Notes: generated by a model not told the origin, from the sequence alone. A stretch of DNA of 64,000 nucleotides from Xylanibacter brevis ATCC 19188 (GCF_000621725.1 NZ_JHXM01000008.1:1-64000), one strand, 5' to 3'; shown: positions 9,390 to 19,044, numbered from the stretch's first letter. Numbers and translations are program-made.

Positions 9390-9857
9390 ATGACTATTGG
9401 AGACAAGGCGCCCGAGATTCTGGGTAAGGACGAACAGGGACGGGACATCCGTCTGAGTGATTACAAGGGACGTAAACTAGTGCTATACTTCTACCCGAAG
9501 GACAATACGAGTGGATGTACAGCAGAGGCTTGCAGCTTGCGCGACTACTACAGCGAACTGCAGGGTAGGGGCTATGAGGTGGTTGGTGTGAGCAAAGACT
9601 CGGCTGCTTCGCACGTGAAGTTTAAGGAGAAGTTCCAGTTGCCGTTCCCCTTGATTGCTGACATCAATCATGAATTGCTGGAGGCGATGGGTGCTTGGGG
9701 TGAGAAGAATATGTATGGCAAGAAGACGATGGGTACCATACGCACTACTTTTATCATCAACGAGGAAGGCATCATCGAGAAGATATTTGCAGGGAAGCAG
9801 GTGAAGACCAAGGAACACGCTGAGCAAATTTTGCAGAATCACGAGACGGTTCTTTGA
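9390..9857 (+). CDS. bcp: Thioredoxin-dependent thiol peroxidase (Bcp/PrxQ)
   Basis: A 155-residue peroxiredoxin. Cys43 in DNTSGCT is the peroxidatic cysteine and Cys48 the resolving one, the five-residue spacing seen in Bcp/PrxQ. The fold's other blocks (LVLYFYPKD, GVSKDS, TTFIINEEG) are in order. It reduces peroxides with electrons from thioredoxin in the cytoplasm. I prefer the ATG at 9390 because the upstream in-frame extension (to 9324) is hydrophobic, atypical of the family and overlaps the preceding gene. Confidence 0.93.
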   Translation: MTIGDKAPEILGKDEQGRDIRLSDYKGRKLVLYFYPKDNTSGCTAEACSLRDYYSELQGRGYEVVGVSKDSAASHVKFKEKFQLPFPLIADINHELLEAMGAWGEKNMYGKKTMGTIRTTFIINEEGIIEKIFAGKQVKTKEHAEQILQNHETVL

Positions 9858-9978
9858 TTCGCTGAAGATGGCTGATGTAAGAGGGCTGATGTTTGATGTA
9901 TGAAGGCTGAAAGTATTACGGACTTACGAATCTACGGATACACGGAAATAAGAACGGAATAAATGCGTTATACGAAAT

Positions 9979-10240
9979 ATGGACAAAGAGAACAAACTGA
10001 TATTGTACAAGGATGAGGAAGGCAGGGTGAGTGTGAATACTCGCTTATGGAATTGAGCGAAGAGGAAACTCGAAAGAAATTCTTACAAGTTCATCAAGAG
10101 GGCAAAAGACAAGTGCGTCGAAACCCGTGAAACGGTTGAAAAATCTTAATGATAACTCGGATTGTGGCGACAGCAGTGGAACTGGCGCATCTTGAATCTA
10201 TCAATATGATAGAAAATGGAGTTAAAAAGAAGGGGAAATA
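9979..10240 (+). pseudogene. Remnant of a RhuM-family gene
   Basis: The bases from 9979 encode MDKENKLILYKDEEGRVSVN, which resembles the start of Bacteroidetes RhuM-family proteins, and the frame then stops after about 25 codons. The following 160 bases contain only short open stretches that I cannot align to a family. The stretch therefore looks like decayed coding DNA. The identification rests on about 20 residues. Confidence 0.35.
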
Positions 10241-12997
10241 ATGGATTATAAAAAGCCAAACACATTCATCATCATAAAAGGGCAGCCCAAGGCTTTGCAG
10301 ATAGAGCAGTTTCGGATGGGCGATAATGGTGTGTACGACGTGAAGTTCAAGTCTTCACCTCGTACATATCATTATAGGTATAGTGATGTGGTTTGGTTGA
10401 AGGATGCCGTCTGGCATGATCATCTGCATTGTAAGGTTTACATCGGTGGAAGAGAACAACATAATGTTGAAGACATTCGTTCCTTCCAACATGGTGAACA
10501 AACGCATTGGCGTATTACATTCAACAATGGTTATGTTCAAGACTACCTTTATGGTAGTATTCATGTGGTAGAATCGTGTCTGGCAGACGACATCGCAAAT
10601 AATGCTTTTGAATTCCTAAAGCGTATTGCACAGGTTAATGAACTGGGAAAGGATGAAGAGCATGGTGGCATCCTTCCTGCACTTTATGAAAAGATAGATT
10701 TCATTGATAAGGAGTTGGCCGCAGCCCCATATCTTAACCCAAATGTATATCATGTCAAGAGGCATCGTGTATCTGACCTGATTTTCCCTTTTGGCTGTAA
10801 CTCCAGTCAAGAAAAAGCTGTTACCGCTGCCTTTGAGAACCAAATCAGCGTGATTCAAGGGCCTCCAGGAACTGGAAAGACACAGACGATCCTGAATATC
10901 ATTGCCAACATCTTGGTACAGGGAAAAACGGTGATGGTGGTCTCTAACAATAACTCTGCAACAGCCAATGTGTTGGAGAAATTGCAGAAGTATGGACTGG
11001 ACTTCATTGTGGCTCCATTAGGAAAAAGGGAAAACAAGGAGGCCTTTGTCAGTAACCAACCTGTTGTGCCAGATGAATTACAGACTTGGAGTTTGTCGAT
11101 GACAGATTCGTTCCAAGAGAGACGAAGAGTGGCAGACACCTTGAAACAACTGCGGAAAGTATTTGAGTTGCAGGAGAGTTTGGCTTCTGCGAAGCAAGAG
11201 CTGAAGGCAATAGAACTGGAGTGGGAGCATTTCAAGCAGGACAATCAGATAGGCGAAGAAACATATTCGCCTAAAAGAACTGCTAAATCCCAGCGCATTA
11301 TGAATCTATGGCTTCGCTATCAAGCTTATGTTGAGGGCGATATCGTTTCATTCAGCACATTCGGTCAATTTGTGGAACGTATCAAGTGGGCTTGGATGAA
11401 TTTTACCAGGAAATATCTTCTTGGCGTAAAGTCACCATTAGATAGAAACAATATTCAACCGACCATTTTGGAGCTTCAGGCATTGTACTACATTGTGAGA
11501 ATTAAGGAATTAAACGACCTTATATACCACCATACAAGTTTGCTCGCCTCATATGACTCAAAGGCATTGACGTCTGCACTAACAGACCATTCAATGGCCG
11601 TTCTAAAAAATGCTCTCAATGGCAGATACTGCAAGGAGCAACGCCGGATGTTTAATGACGTGAAAGAGTTGCGCCTTTACGCAGAAGAATTAGTGAATCA
11701 ATATCCTGTTGTTTTGAGTACAACGTTTTCTGCAAGAACAGCTGTCCCTGATATGGTTTATGACTACCTTATTATGGATGAAGCTTCGCAGGTCTCTATT
11801 GAAACTGGTGCTTTGGCTCTTACTTGTGCTAAGAATGCTGTAATTGTGGGTGACACCCTCCAGCTCCCGAATGTGGTTACGGATGAAGACAAGTTGAAAT
11901 TGGACAGCATATTCAAAGAATACAAGGTGATGGAAGGGTACAACTGTGCTGAGTACAGCTTTCTGCAGTCTGTCTGTGCAGTCATACCAAACGTCAAGCA
12001 AACCTTGCTCAGAGAGCACTACCGCTGTCATCCAAAAATCATCAACTTTTGCAATCAGCGTTTCTATGGTGGGAATCTGTTGATTATGACAGAAGACAAT
12101 GATGAATCCAATGTACTGACAGCTGTGAAAACAGCTCCAGGACATCATACGCGTGGTCACTATAACCAGCGCGAGATAGATGTGGTAAAGGAAGAAATCA
12201 TGCCAAACTTGCAAGATGAAACGGATATTGGTATCATTACACCTTATAACCAACAGGTGAATGAATTTAACCATCAGATTCCCACTATAGAGGCCGCCAC
12301 CATTCATAAGTATCAGGGGCGAGAAAAGGACGCCATCATCATGAGTGTTGTGGATGACGAGATAAGCGATTTCGCAGATGATCCCAATTTGTTGAATGTC
12401 GCCATATCAAGAGCGAAGAAACACTTCTGCCTGGTCGTTTCTGGTAACGAACAGGAGCGAGCAGGAAACATCACAGATTTGGTAGACTATATCGCCTACA
12501 ACAATTTCTCCGTAACGGAGAGTAAGATCAGCTCTATTTTCGATTATCTTTATAGTCAATATACAGCTGAGCGTATGGCTTTTCTTGCAGGTCATCGTAA
12601 TATTTCTGAATATGATTCAGAGAATCTGACATTCTCATTGATTGAGAACATCATTCATGAGTACCCTGAATACGCTCACTTGGGTGTGTTCTGTCACACT
12701 CCGCTAAGGACCGTTGTAAGAGATTGGTCGTTACTCAATGATGAAGAGTGTAAATACATCTCTCATTATTCGACTCATCTTGACTTTCTCATAGTAAATC
12801 ACGTTACAAAAAAGCCAGTGCTTGCGATTGAGACCGATGGGTATAACTTCCATCATGAAGAAACGGACCAACATCGACGTGACGAAATGAAGAACCACAT
12901 TCTTGATGTATATGGTTTGCCCTTGCTTCGTCTGTCAACGACTGGTAGTGGAGAAAAGGACAAGATGATAAAAGCATTAAAAGATATAACGAGCTAA
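10241..12997 (+). CDS. SF1 (UPF1-like) helicase with C-terminal nuclease-like domain
   Basis: A 918-residue protein. The helicase motifs are GPPGTGKT (residues 207-214), the Walker B segment with LIMDEASQ, motif III GDTLQLPNVV, HYRCHPKI, IHKYQGREKDAII and LLNVAISRAKK, the order seen in DNA/RNA helicases of the UPF1/Dna2 group. The last 120 residues (LDFLIVN, LAIETDGYNFH, PLLRLSTTG) resemble the PD-(D/E)xK or very-short-patch-repair-like domain that caps many bacterial members. Such proteins often sit in defence islands, and this one is 1.5 kb from a decayed defence gene and near Wadjet. The cellular role is unknown. Confidence 0.85.
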   Translation: MDYKKPNTFIIIKGQPKALQIEQFRMGDNGVYDVKFKSSPRTYHYRYSDVVWLKDAVWHDHLHCKVYIGGREQHNVEDIRSFQHGEQTHWRITFNNGYVQDYLYGSIHVVESCLADDIANNAFEFLKRIAQVNELGKDEEHGGILPALYEKIDFIDKELAAAPYLNPNVYHVKRHRVSDLIFPFGCNSSQEKAVTAAFENQISVIQGPPGTGKTQTILNIIANILVQGKTVMVVSNNNSATANVLEKLQKYGLDFIVAPLGKRENKEAFVSNQPVVPDELQTWSLSMTDSFQERRRVADTLKQLRKVFELQESLASAKQELKAIELEWEHFKQDNQIGEETYSPKRTAKSQRIMNLWLRYQAYVEGDIVSFSTFGQFVERIKWAWMNFTRKYLLGVKSPLDRNNIQPTILELQALYYIVRIKELNDLIYHHTSLLASYDSKALTSALTDHSMAVLKNALNGRYCKEQRRMFNDVKELRLYAEELVNQYPVVLSTTFSARTAVPDMVYDYLIMDEASQVSIETGALALTCAKNAVIVGDTLQLPNVVTDEDKLKLDSIFKEYKVMEGYNCAEYSFLQSVCAVIPNVKQTLLREHYRCHPKIINFCNQRFYGGNLLIMTEDNDESNVLTAVKTAPGHHTRGHYNQREIDVVKEEIMPNLQDETDIGIITPYNQQVNEFNHQIPTIEAATIHKYQGREKDAIIMSVVDDEISDFADDPNLLNVAISRAKKHFCLVVSGNEQERAGNITDLVDYIAYNNFSVTESKISSIFDYLYSQYTAERMAFLAGHRNISEYDSENLTFSLIENIIHEYPEYAHLGVFCHTPLRTVVRDWSLLNDEECKYISHYSTHLDFLIVNHVTKKPVLAIETDGYNFHHEETDQHRRDEMKNHILDVYGLPLLRLSTTGSGEKDKMIKALKDITS

Positions 12998-13599
12998 AAT
13001 TGTCCGATGAATATTGATATATATTTATTATCCCCGCTGAATCTACTTTCCCACGCAGAATCTACTTTCCGACGCAGAATGCAAAATCTGCAAATATAAG
13101 TCGTTGATAATCAGTATAAACGCCTTTGTTTTAAGGTGTCTAAAGTGACTCCGAGGGACGGTAGGGAGACGCAAAACAGGCAAAAATCTACAAATATGAC
13201 TGCCGTCAAAAAAAGGAAATGCAAACATCTGCAAAATCGTTTTTCCAGTTCTTTGCACGTTCACACTTTTTAACGCAGATTTTTGCACATTATTGCAATC
13301 GCTGTGAAGCGAGCAAGGAATGAATCTGTTGTGCTCTTTAGTGATGCTTATTGTCATTTCTAATCATTTTTTTGGTAGGGAATTTATAGAAGGCTTCGTT
13401 GTCGAAAAAAAGGTTTAGTTTGGATTATGGATATATAATATGGGAATAAACTAAACCAAACGGGAGTGCTATCAAACTGAATAATTGGCTTCTCTTTTCT
13501 TTTGATGGCAATTGTATCTCTATTTATGGTTTTATGCACGTTTTTTGTTTTTAAATTCGTGAAAAATATGAATTTGGAGATAATATTCTATAAAACAGA
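12998..13599. repeat. Diverged repeat, copy A, with terminal GGTTTAGTTT hairpin
   Basis: From about 13044 to 13362 the DNA is roughly 85-90 percent identical by eye to 17247-17575. Each copy begins with a tandem TACTTTCC[CG]ACGCAGAA pair. Further on, GGTTTAGTTT (13412-13421) pairs with AAACTAAACC (13448-13457). A minus-strand frame of about 100 codons spans both copies, but the differences change many residues, so I regard the copies as non-coding. Confidence 0.7.
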
Positions 13600-13640
13600 G
13601 TGATTTTAGACGAAAACAGTACAAAGCTAATATTTTTTAT

Positions 13641-13648
13641 TATATTTG
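13641..13648 (+). promoter_or_regulatory. Bacteroidetes -7 box (TATATTTG)
   Basis: TATATTTG is an exact TAnnTTTG match followed by a purine-rich start region. It lies 25 bases before the TTG of the AbiEi-like fragment and about 190 bases before the BspA-like gene, so it may now drive that gene through a long leader. Confidence 0.5.
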
Positions 13649-13665
13649 CACCAAAATTACTTAGT

Positions 13666-13815
13666 TTGACATTACAAAAGTGGATTGAAGATAGAGCTAT
13701 TCATGGTTTTCCTACGTTTTCTGTTGAGGATGTTAGGGCTGCTGACTTGTGCTCTTCAGAACAGATTCTTCAAAATGAACTTTCCAGACTTAGTTCAAAC
13801 AGGACTCAAAGATAA
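13666..13815 (+). pseudogene. N-terminal fragment resembling an AbiEi-type antitoxin
   Basis: Reading from the TTG at 13666 gives about 49 residues, including HGFPTFSVEDVR and ILQNELSRLSS, which resemble the N-terminal winged-helix block of type IV AbiEi-family antitoxins. These normally continue for another 150 residues with an AbiEii toxin gene after them; neither is present. It stops 23 bases before the surface-protein gene. I read it as a truncated relic whose promoter survives. Confidence 0.35.
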
Positions 13816-13838
13816 AATATTTAATTACTAAGAACTAT

Positions 13839-16800
13839 ATGAAGATGAGAAGACTACTATTTTTAGTAACAACCATGTTCTTGATGGTGCAGGGTGCAAG
13901 TGCTTGGAACGGCTCGGGATCATCCGGAGACCCATACCTTATCGCAAGTCCTGCCGACTGGGAAACGTTCGCCACGAGTACTAACGCCTATAGCGAAACG
14001 TTTTTCAAGTTGACTGCCGATATCACTGTGACCACGATGAGAACCAAAACATTCTCGGGCACGTTCGACGGAGGCGGAAACACGCTGACCTTCAATTACA
14101 CCGCGACAGGTGATAACGCTGCGCCATTTGCATATATCACTGGCGCAACTATCAAGAACCTTAGGGTGGCAGGTACCATAAATACCGGATATAAGTTTGC
14201 CGCCGGTATTGTAGCCATCAGCAACGGAGGTTCTATAGAAAACTGCCAAAGCAGCGTTACCATCGACTCCAGTACAAGTGGAGATGGCACTCACGGCGGA
14301 TTGGTGGCAGACAGTTACACAGGTACGCTCGACATCAGCAACTGTCTTTTCGACGGCAAGCTGTTGGGAAAAAATACCACAAGTTGTGGTGGTATTGTGG
14401 GTTGGCACAAGCAAGGTACTCTCAATATTTCTAACACTCTCTTTGCTCCGGCGGAAGTTACAGTTCAAGGAGGCGCCATCTTCGCCCGCAATGGTGCAAC
14501 AAGTCTTACCAACTGCTATTATATCTCCGACTGGTCTGCTGCTACCGATCAGGGCACCAATGCCAACAGCATGACTGCGGAAGCTTTAGTGGCAGCGCTG
14601 AACAACGGCACCAAGAACTGGTGTGTTTATCGTGGCAATGCCATTCCTATTATGGTGAACCTGGTTATCAGCACTAAGGCCCAGTGGGATACGTTTGCCG
14701 CAAATGTGGGCAACTACGACGGCAAATATGTGCAACTAAGCGCCAATATCGGAACGGCCAAAATCCCAGTCACTGCAATGAAAAGTGGTGAATTCAAAGG
14801 TGTTTTCGATGGCAACGGATATACACTGACTGTCAACCTTACAAATAGCGGAGGAAATGTAGCGCCTTTCTATTATCTCTATGGAGGTACTATCATGAAT
14901 TTGACAGTGTCAGGAGGTGTAACCACTGCAGGAAGTTTTAACGCAGGATTGGTAGCAAGAACTCATGGCGGAATAAATTATATTCAAAATTGTATTATTC
15001 ATACCAATGTTGCAGTAAAAGACTATGGCGGAGGTGTTGTGGGACATGCCGACAATGCTTCATCTCTTACGATAAGTGATTGTATCTATGACGGAACAAT
15101 TACACATACAGGTGACTATGCTGGTGGATTTATTGGCTGGTATAACAATAACCAAACTTTGGATCTCGTCATGACCAATTGCCTGTTCAAGGGAGACTAT
15201 ACTGGAAATGGCCAGTTCCATCCGATAGGCGTTAAAAAATTGGACGGAATCTTTAAAAGTATCAACTGTACGAACTGCTACTATACGAAGAATCCCGCTA
15301 ACATAGCCGACACTAGAAGAACTTTCACAGACGGCACCAAAGTATGCGAATTGAGCTTGGGTGATAATATCATTGCGACGGGCAGCTCGTGTACTTTCGA
15401 TGGCAAAACTTACCACTTGGGTACTGTTTCGCTGTCCTATACCCCCTCTAAGTCCACGCTTTTTTATATGATAGATGGTAACGAAATTAGTGGAAATAGC
15501 TTTACGATCAGTAAAGATAATCAAGCCTTTGATGCAGGTGCAGTAACCATAACGGCAGGCGACACCTCAATTACCTATCACTATGGGGGAACTAATAACA
15601 CCATCTTGTATATTGACGTAAATAACGGAAATAGTAACATGGTTACCCATCCTTGGACGTCAGGAGCCAACTATTCGTCCATTACGAGCGTCGTCATTGG
15701 GGATGGTGTCACGAGTATTTGCGGCAATGCATTCAAGCAATGCCCGAATCTGACTTCCGCTTCCATCGCCTCTACGGTGACGAGCATTGACAATCAGGCG
15801 TTTTCCGAATGTGGAAAGCTGGAAACGGTAACCTTTACTGATGCAGACAATAGTCATCTGACAATCATCCGACCCAACGCCTTTGCCAATTGCGAGAAAC
15901 TCTCTTCCATCACAATTCCCGAAGGCGTGGGGGAAATCGGTGAATTTGCGTTTGTTTGCTGCTCCGCTTTGGTTTCCGCCACTCTTCCCAGCACGTTGTC
16001 AACAATGGGCGTTCATGTGTTCCGCGACTGTACTAGTCTGGCTTCTGTCTTTTGTTTAGCATCGACTCCTCCAACAGGAGGGTCAAACATGTTCAACAGC
16101 AATGCCTCCGGTCGCAAAATCTACGTTCCTGCTGGAAGTGTTGGTGACTATAAGACAGCAGCTTACTGGAGCAGTTATGCCAGTGATATTATAGGCATTC
16201 AGTTTCTTACACTCAATGAAAGCACGAGCAACTCGACTGCAATCCAAAACGCCAACGGCCAAATGAGCGAAGTTACACTGAGCGGCCGCACCCTCTACAA
16301 GGACGGTAAGTGGAACACGCTGTGCCTGCCCTTCAACTTCTCGGCGGAGCAGATAGCAGCGCACAAGGACTTCGCAGGAGCAAAGCTGATGGAGCTGAAT
16401 ACGAACGGCAAGAACGGCTTCGACGCGACGAACGGCACGCTCTACCTGGCATTCAAGGAGGCCACGGCCATCACTGCCGGAGTGCCCTATCTGGTGAAAT
16501 GGGACGCTGCTGGAGCCGACTTCACCTCGCCCGTGTTCTTCGGCGTGACGATCAATGCTACGGCTACAACCACGGTGAGCAACGCCGACACGGGGCTGGC
16601 GGAAGTACAGATGGTAGGCTGCTACTCGCCCGTATCGGTGGATGCCAACGACAAGAGCATCCTGTTCCTAGGCGACAACAATACGCTCTACTACTCGACC
16701 GAGAATCGCAACATCCGCTCGTGCCGCGCCTACTTCTCGGTACCGTACCTCAAACAGAATCCCGGCGCCAAGACCCGCGCCTTTGTATTGAACTTTGACG

Positions 16801-16952
16801 ATGAAGAGGCAACAGGCATTCTGGAAATCTCTGCAGATTCAAAAGAAAAAAAGGATGATGCATGGTATTCACTTGCCGGTGTGCGCCTGAGCGGAAAGCC
16901 TGCACAGCGCGGAATATATATCAACAATGGAAATAAGGTCGTAATTAAGTGA
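13839..16952 (+). CDS. BspA-like leucine-rich-repeat surface protein
   Basis: A 1037-residue exported protein. The N-terminal signal peptide (LLFLVTTMFLMVQGASA, cleavage near residue 22) is followed by two homologous blocks at about 25-270 and 275-510, both with the pattern FDG[GN]GNTLT or FDGNGYTLT then NLTVSG or NLRVAG and glycine-rich turns, probably beta-helical. Residues 600-760 contain BspA/LRR_5 repeats (the NAFKQCPNL and FANCEKLSSITIPEG type). The C terminus (WYSLAGVRLSGKPAQRGIYI) matches the standard tail of Prevotella exported proteins. BspA proteins act in adhesion to host or other bacteria. The gene is flanked by two copies of a long non-coding repeat. Confidence 0.88.
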   Translation: MKMRRLLFLVTTMFLMVQGASAWNGSGSSGDPYLIASPADWETFATSTNAYSETFFKLTADITVTTMRTKTFSGTFDGGGNTLTFNYTATGDNAAPFAYITGATIKNLRVAGTINTGYKFAAGIVAISNGGSIENCQSSVTIDSSTSGDGTHGGLVADSYTGTLDISNCLFDGKLLGKNTTSCGGIVGWHKQGTLNISNTLFAPAEVTVQGGAIFARNGATSLTNCYYISDWSAATDQGTNANSMTAEALVAALNNGTKNWCVYRGNAIPIMVNLVISTKAQWDTFAANVGNYDGKYVQLSANIGTAKIPVTAMKSGEFKGVFDGNGYTLTVNLTNSGGNVAPFYYLYGGTIMNLTVSGGVTTAGSFNAGLVARTHGGINYIQNCIIHTNVAVKDYGGGVVGHADNASSLTISDCIYDGTITHTGDYAGGFIGWYNNNQTLDLVMTNCLFKGDYTGNGQFHPIGVKKLDGIFKSINCTNCYYTKNPANIADTRRTFTDGTKVCELSLGDNIIATGSSCTFDGKTYHLGTVSLSYTPSKSTLFYMIDGNEISGNSFTISKDNQAFDAGAVTITAGDTSITYHYGGTNNTILYIDVNNGNSNMVTHPWTSGANYSSITSVVIGDGVTSICGNAFKQCPNLTSASIASTVTSIDNQAFSECGKLETVTFTDADNSHLTIIRPNAFANCEKLSSITIPEGVGEIGEFAFVCCSALVSATLPSTLSTMGVHVFRDCTSLASVFCLASTPPTGGSNMFNSNASGRKIYVPAGSVGDYKTAAYWSSYASDIIGIQFLTLNESTSNSTAIQNANGQMSEVTLSGRTLYKDGKWNTLCLPFNFSAEQIAAHKDFAGAKLMELNTNGKNGFDATNGTLYLAFKEATAITAGVPYLVKWDAAGADFTSPVFFGVTINATATTTVSNADTGLAEVQMVGCYSPVSVDANDKSILFLGDNNTLYYSTENRNIRSCRAYFSVPYLKQNPGAKTRAFVLNFDDEEATGILEISADSKEKKDDAWYSLAGVRLSGKPAQRGIYINNGNKVVIK

Positions 16953-16957
16953 AAGAT

Positions 16958-17125
16958 ATGAAAAAGGATTATATGAAGCCCGCCATGTGCGTGGTAGAAC
17001 TACAGCATAAGACACACCTGCTGATAGTCAGCGAGACAAGTAGCATCAGCTCCACCGGCCTCGACAGCGGCGAGGAGATTGGCGTAAGCGATCAGGGCGG
17101 CGGCAGCAACATTTGGGACAGGTAA
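16958..17125 (+). CDS. Small protein of the Prevotella MKKxYMKPA type
   Basis: A 55-codon gene starting five bases after the surface-protein stop. It begins MKKDYMKPAMCVVELQHK and ends in a Gly/Ser/Asp-rich tail (GVSDQGGGSNIWDR). I recall similar very short proteins with a MKK-Y-xPA start and glycine-rich tail downstream of Prevotella surface-protein genes; their function is unknown. The N terminus has no clear signal peptide. Same-strand placement and a strong hairpin right after it suggest co-transcription with the BspA-like gene. Confidence 0.6.
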   Translation: MKKDYMKPAMCVVELQHKTHLLIVSETSSISSTGLDSGEEIGVSDQGGGSNIWDR

Positions 17126-17160
17126 ATAGTGAAATATGAGCGGAGGTTTGTAAACATTAG

Positions 17161-17223
17161 TGCCCTCCGCAGGGCAGCGCTGCTGAGCGTAAGCAGGAGA
17201 GACACTGCACGCTCAGCGGCGCT
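17161..17223 (+). terminator. Strong double hairpin after the BspA operon
   Basis: TGCCCT (17161-17166) pairs with AGGGCA (17171-17176) around a CCGC loop, immediately followed by AGCGCTGCTGAGCGT (17176-17190), which pairs over 15 positions (one G-U) with ACGCTCAGCGGCGCT (17209-17223). No T-tract follows. It is a likely transcript end for the surface-protein operon. Confidence 0.55.
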
Positions 17224-17246
17224 ATTGCGCGGCCGCAAGGATGCTT

Positions 17247-17790
17247 TACTTTCCCACGCAAAACCTACTTTCCGACGCAGAAGTTACTATCTGCAAATAT
17301 AAGTGGCTGATAATCAACGTAAATGCCTTTGTTTTAGGGTAACTAAAGTGACTCTGAGGGACAGTGGGGGGACGCAAAATAGGCAAAAATCTGCAAATAT
17401 GACTGCCTTCAAAAAAAGAAAATGCAAACATCTGCAAAATCGATTTTCCAGTTCTTTGCACGTTTACACTTTTTAACGCAGATTTTTGCACATTCTTGCA
17501 ATCGCTGAGAAGCGAGCAGCGAATGAATCTGTTGCGTCCTTTAGTGATGCTCATTGTTATTTCTAACCCTTTTTATAGTAACGCACTTGGTGACCTTTTA
17601 TTGCTCCATATAAGACGAATACGTTTTTGTCCCTGGGGGACAAATTCGAGTAGTGATTTGTCCCCCGTCAGTCTTCAGTCGTATTCGAGTTTGTCCCTTG
17701 TAAAGTAATGCTGGTTTCATAGCCGGAAGATAAAAGGTTTAGTTTAGGTTATGGATATTTAAAATGGGAATAAACTAAACCGTACCTTAT
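17247..17790. repeat. Diverged repeat, copy B, with an inserted palindromic block
   Basis: Copy B of the repeat described at 12998-13599. After the shared block (to about 17575) it carries an extra 150 bases not in copy A, then the same terminal hairpin (GGTTTAGTTT 17736-17745 with AAACTAAACC 17772-17781). The extra block holds nested inverted repeats: CGAATACG (17616-17623) with CGTATTCG (17680-17687), and GGGGGACAAA (17635-17644) with TTTGTCCCCC (17657-17666), plus two more TTTGTCCC units. Confidence 0.7.
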
Positions 17791-18116
17791 CCAATTAAAC
17801 CGAGCTACCTCTCTCTCTTTTGGACGGCAAATATAATTATATCCTCAGAATCCTTCGTGCGCGTATGCGTGTATAATAATAAGGACTGCCGTTTCTGCCT
17901 TCGTGAGTCGATGAAATTAGGTTGCAAAGGTAACTGTTGTTCCTTCATCTACCCAAGGTGATCCATTAGTATGACTCAAAATCTCCACACCATACGGGTT
18001 GTATTTAGAGCCATAACCTTGTGCTGATGGTCACAACACCTTGTGAAGCAACATAATTTCTAATCACTCCCGAAAGTAGAGAAATCTACAGTAGGGAAAT
18101 AAAAAACATCGAGATT

Positions 18117-18704
18117 ATGGCAAATCAAGCAACGACCACCTACAAGGTAACAGGCACACGCAAAGCAGTGAATGACCTGTGGAGCACACTCCAAAAGATG
18201 GAGGTGAACAGTAAGAACATCTGGCTTTACCAGTTGGCAGAGCACTATGGCATCGATTATGAGAAGAAGGGTATCAGCGTCAGAGGTCACATCTATTGGG
18301 CAGAATTTGAGGCAGACGAAGCCAATGACTACTATTTGCTATCTTTCGACACAGAAAGTGCGTGGGATGCTTGCTCGGAGTTATTCGAGGAAATAAACCA
18401 TGTGCTTGGTGACCAACTTTCTATATCATACAGAGTTTGCGAATGTGGCTGTGAAGTCTATTATGTGCATGATGAAGGTGACTTCTTCCCCGAAGAGGTG
18501 GCAGTCAGTTCCAGCGGTGAACCATTCGAGGATGCTTGTGATGACATCTACACCACCCTCAAAGATGCTATCAATGATTGGTGTGAGAAGATGAACATCG
18601 AGCAAGGTGAACGAACTGACGAGGAAATGATGAACTTCATCAATGAGTATGAGTATGACGATGATGACACCTACTTCTACATCCGTCAATTTACCTTTGA
18701 ATAA
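18117..18704 (+). CDS. Hypothetical acidic accessory protein, possibly Api92-like
   Basis: A 195-residue, strongly acidic protein. The start (YKVTGTRKAVNDLWSTLQKM) and the alternating strand/helix pattern resemble the ferredoxin-like fold of Api92-type (DUF1281) proteins found on plasmids and phages, but I am not certain. A CECGCEV cluster near residue 105 could bind metal. It opens a rightward series of accessory genes that includes two SSB-like proteins. The upstream 300 bases contain no other gene. Function unknown. Confidence 0.7.
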   Translation: MANQATTTYKVTGTRKAVNDLWSTLQKMEVNSKNIWLYQLAEHYGIDYEKKGISVRGHIYWAEFEADEANDYYLLSFDTESAWDACSELFEEINHVLGDQLSISYRVCECGCEVYYVHDEGDFFPEEVAVSSSGEPFEDACDDIYTTLKDAINDWCEKMNIEQGERTDEEMMNFINEYEYDDDDTYFYIRQFTFE

Positions 18705-18764
18705 CTAACCTGCGGTGGTATGCGGTCGTTACTGATGGCATACCATCGCATAATACATACAACT

Positions 18765-18941
18765 ATGTACACAGACGAAGATAACAGCACCGATTTGATT
18801 GGAGCGTTTTGTGAACTCCTATTCCCAAGGAAAGGTCACAGCAACGGCATCATCGTTGATGACTATGGTACTGAATGGCTTGTTCAGTTGACCAACGGCA
18901 AAGAAGTCCCTGTTTATAAAGACGAAGTTTTCATTGTATAG
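18765..18941 (+). CDS. Small hypothetical protein
   Basis: A 58-residue protein read from the ATG at 18765 (MYTDEDNSTD). An upstream in-frame start at 18720 is less likely because the added residues are atypical and run into the preceding intergenic space. It contains VDDYGTEWLVQLTNGKEVPV, which looks like a small beta-barrel. It follows the previous gene by 60 bases on the same strand. I do not recognise it. Confidence 0.5.
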   Translation: MYTDEDNSTDLIGAFCELLFPRKGHSNGIIVDDYGTEWLVQLTNGKEVPVYKDEVFIV

Positions 18942-19044
18942 ATTTTTGAGAGTCCATCTGTCGCATTTGACATTTGGGCTCTCTTTCTTTTGGACGGCAA
19001 AAACTGTTGTAGTTCCACATGTGGTTTGGAGAGCAATTCTGCAA

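Noticed and set aside
13043-13357. Minus-strand 104-codon frame, similar to one at 17246-17554
   Set aside because: The two frames differ at many amino-acid positions and the DNA similarity continues beyond them, so the pair looks like a diverged non-coding repeat and not a gene family.
16310-16798. Long second-frame ORF inside the BspA-like gene
   Set aside because: It is a shadow of the G/C-rich coding sequence; the main frame shows the family C terminus.
17581-17700. Possible CRISPR-like array from repeated TTTGTCCC
   Set aside because: The units are eight to ten bases, irregularly spaced and in both orientations, and no cas gene is present.
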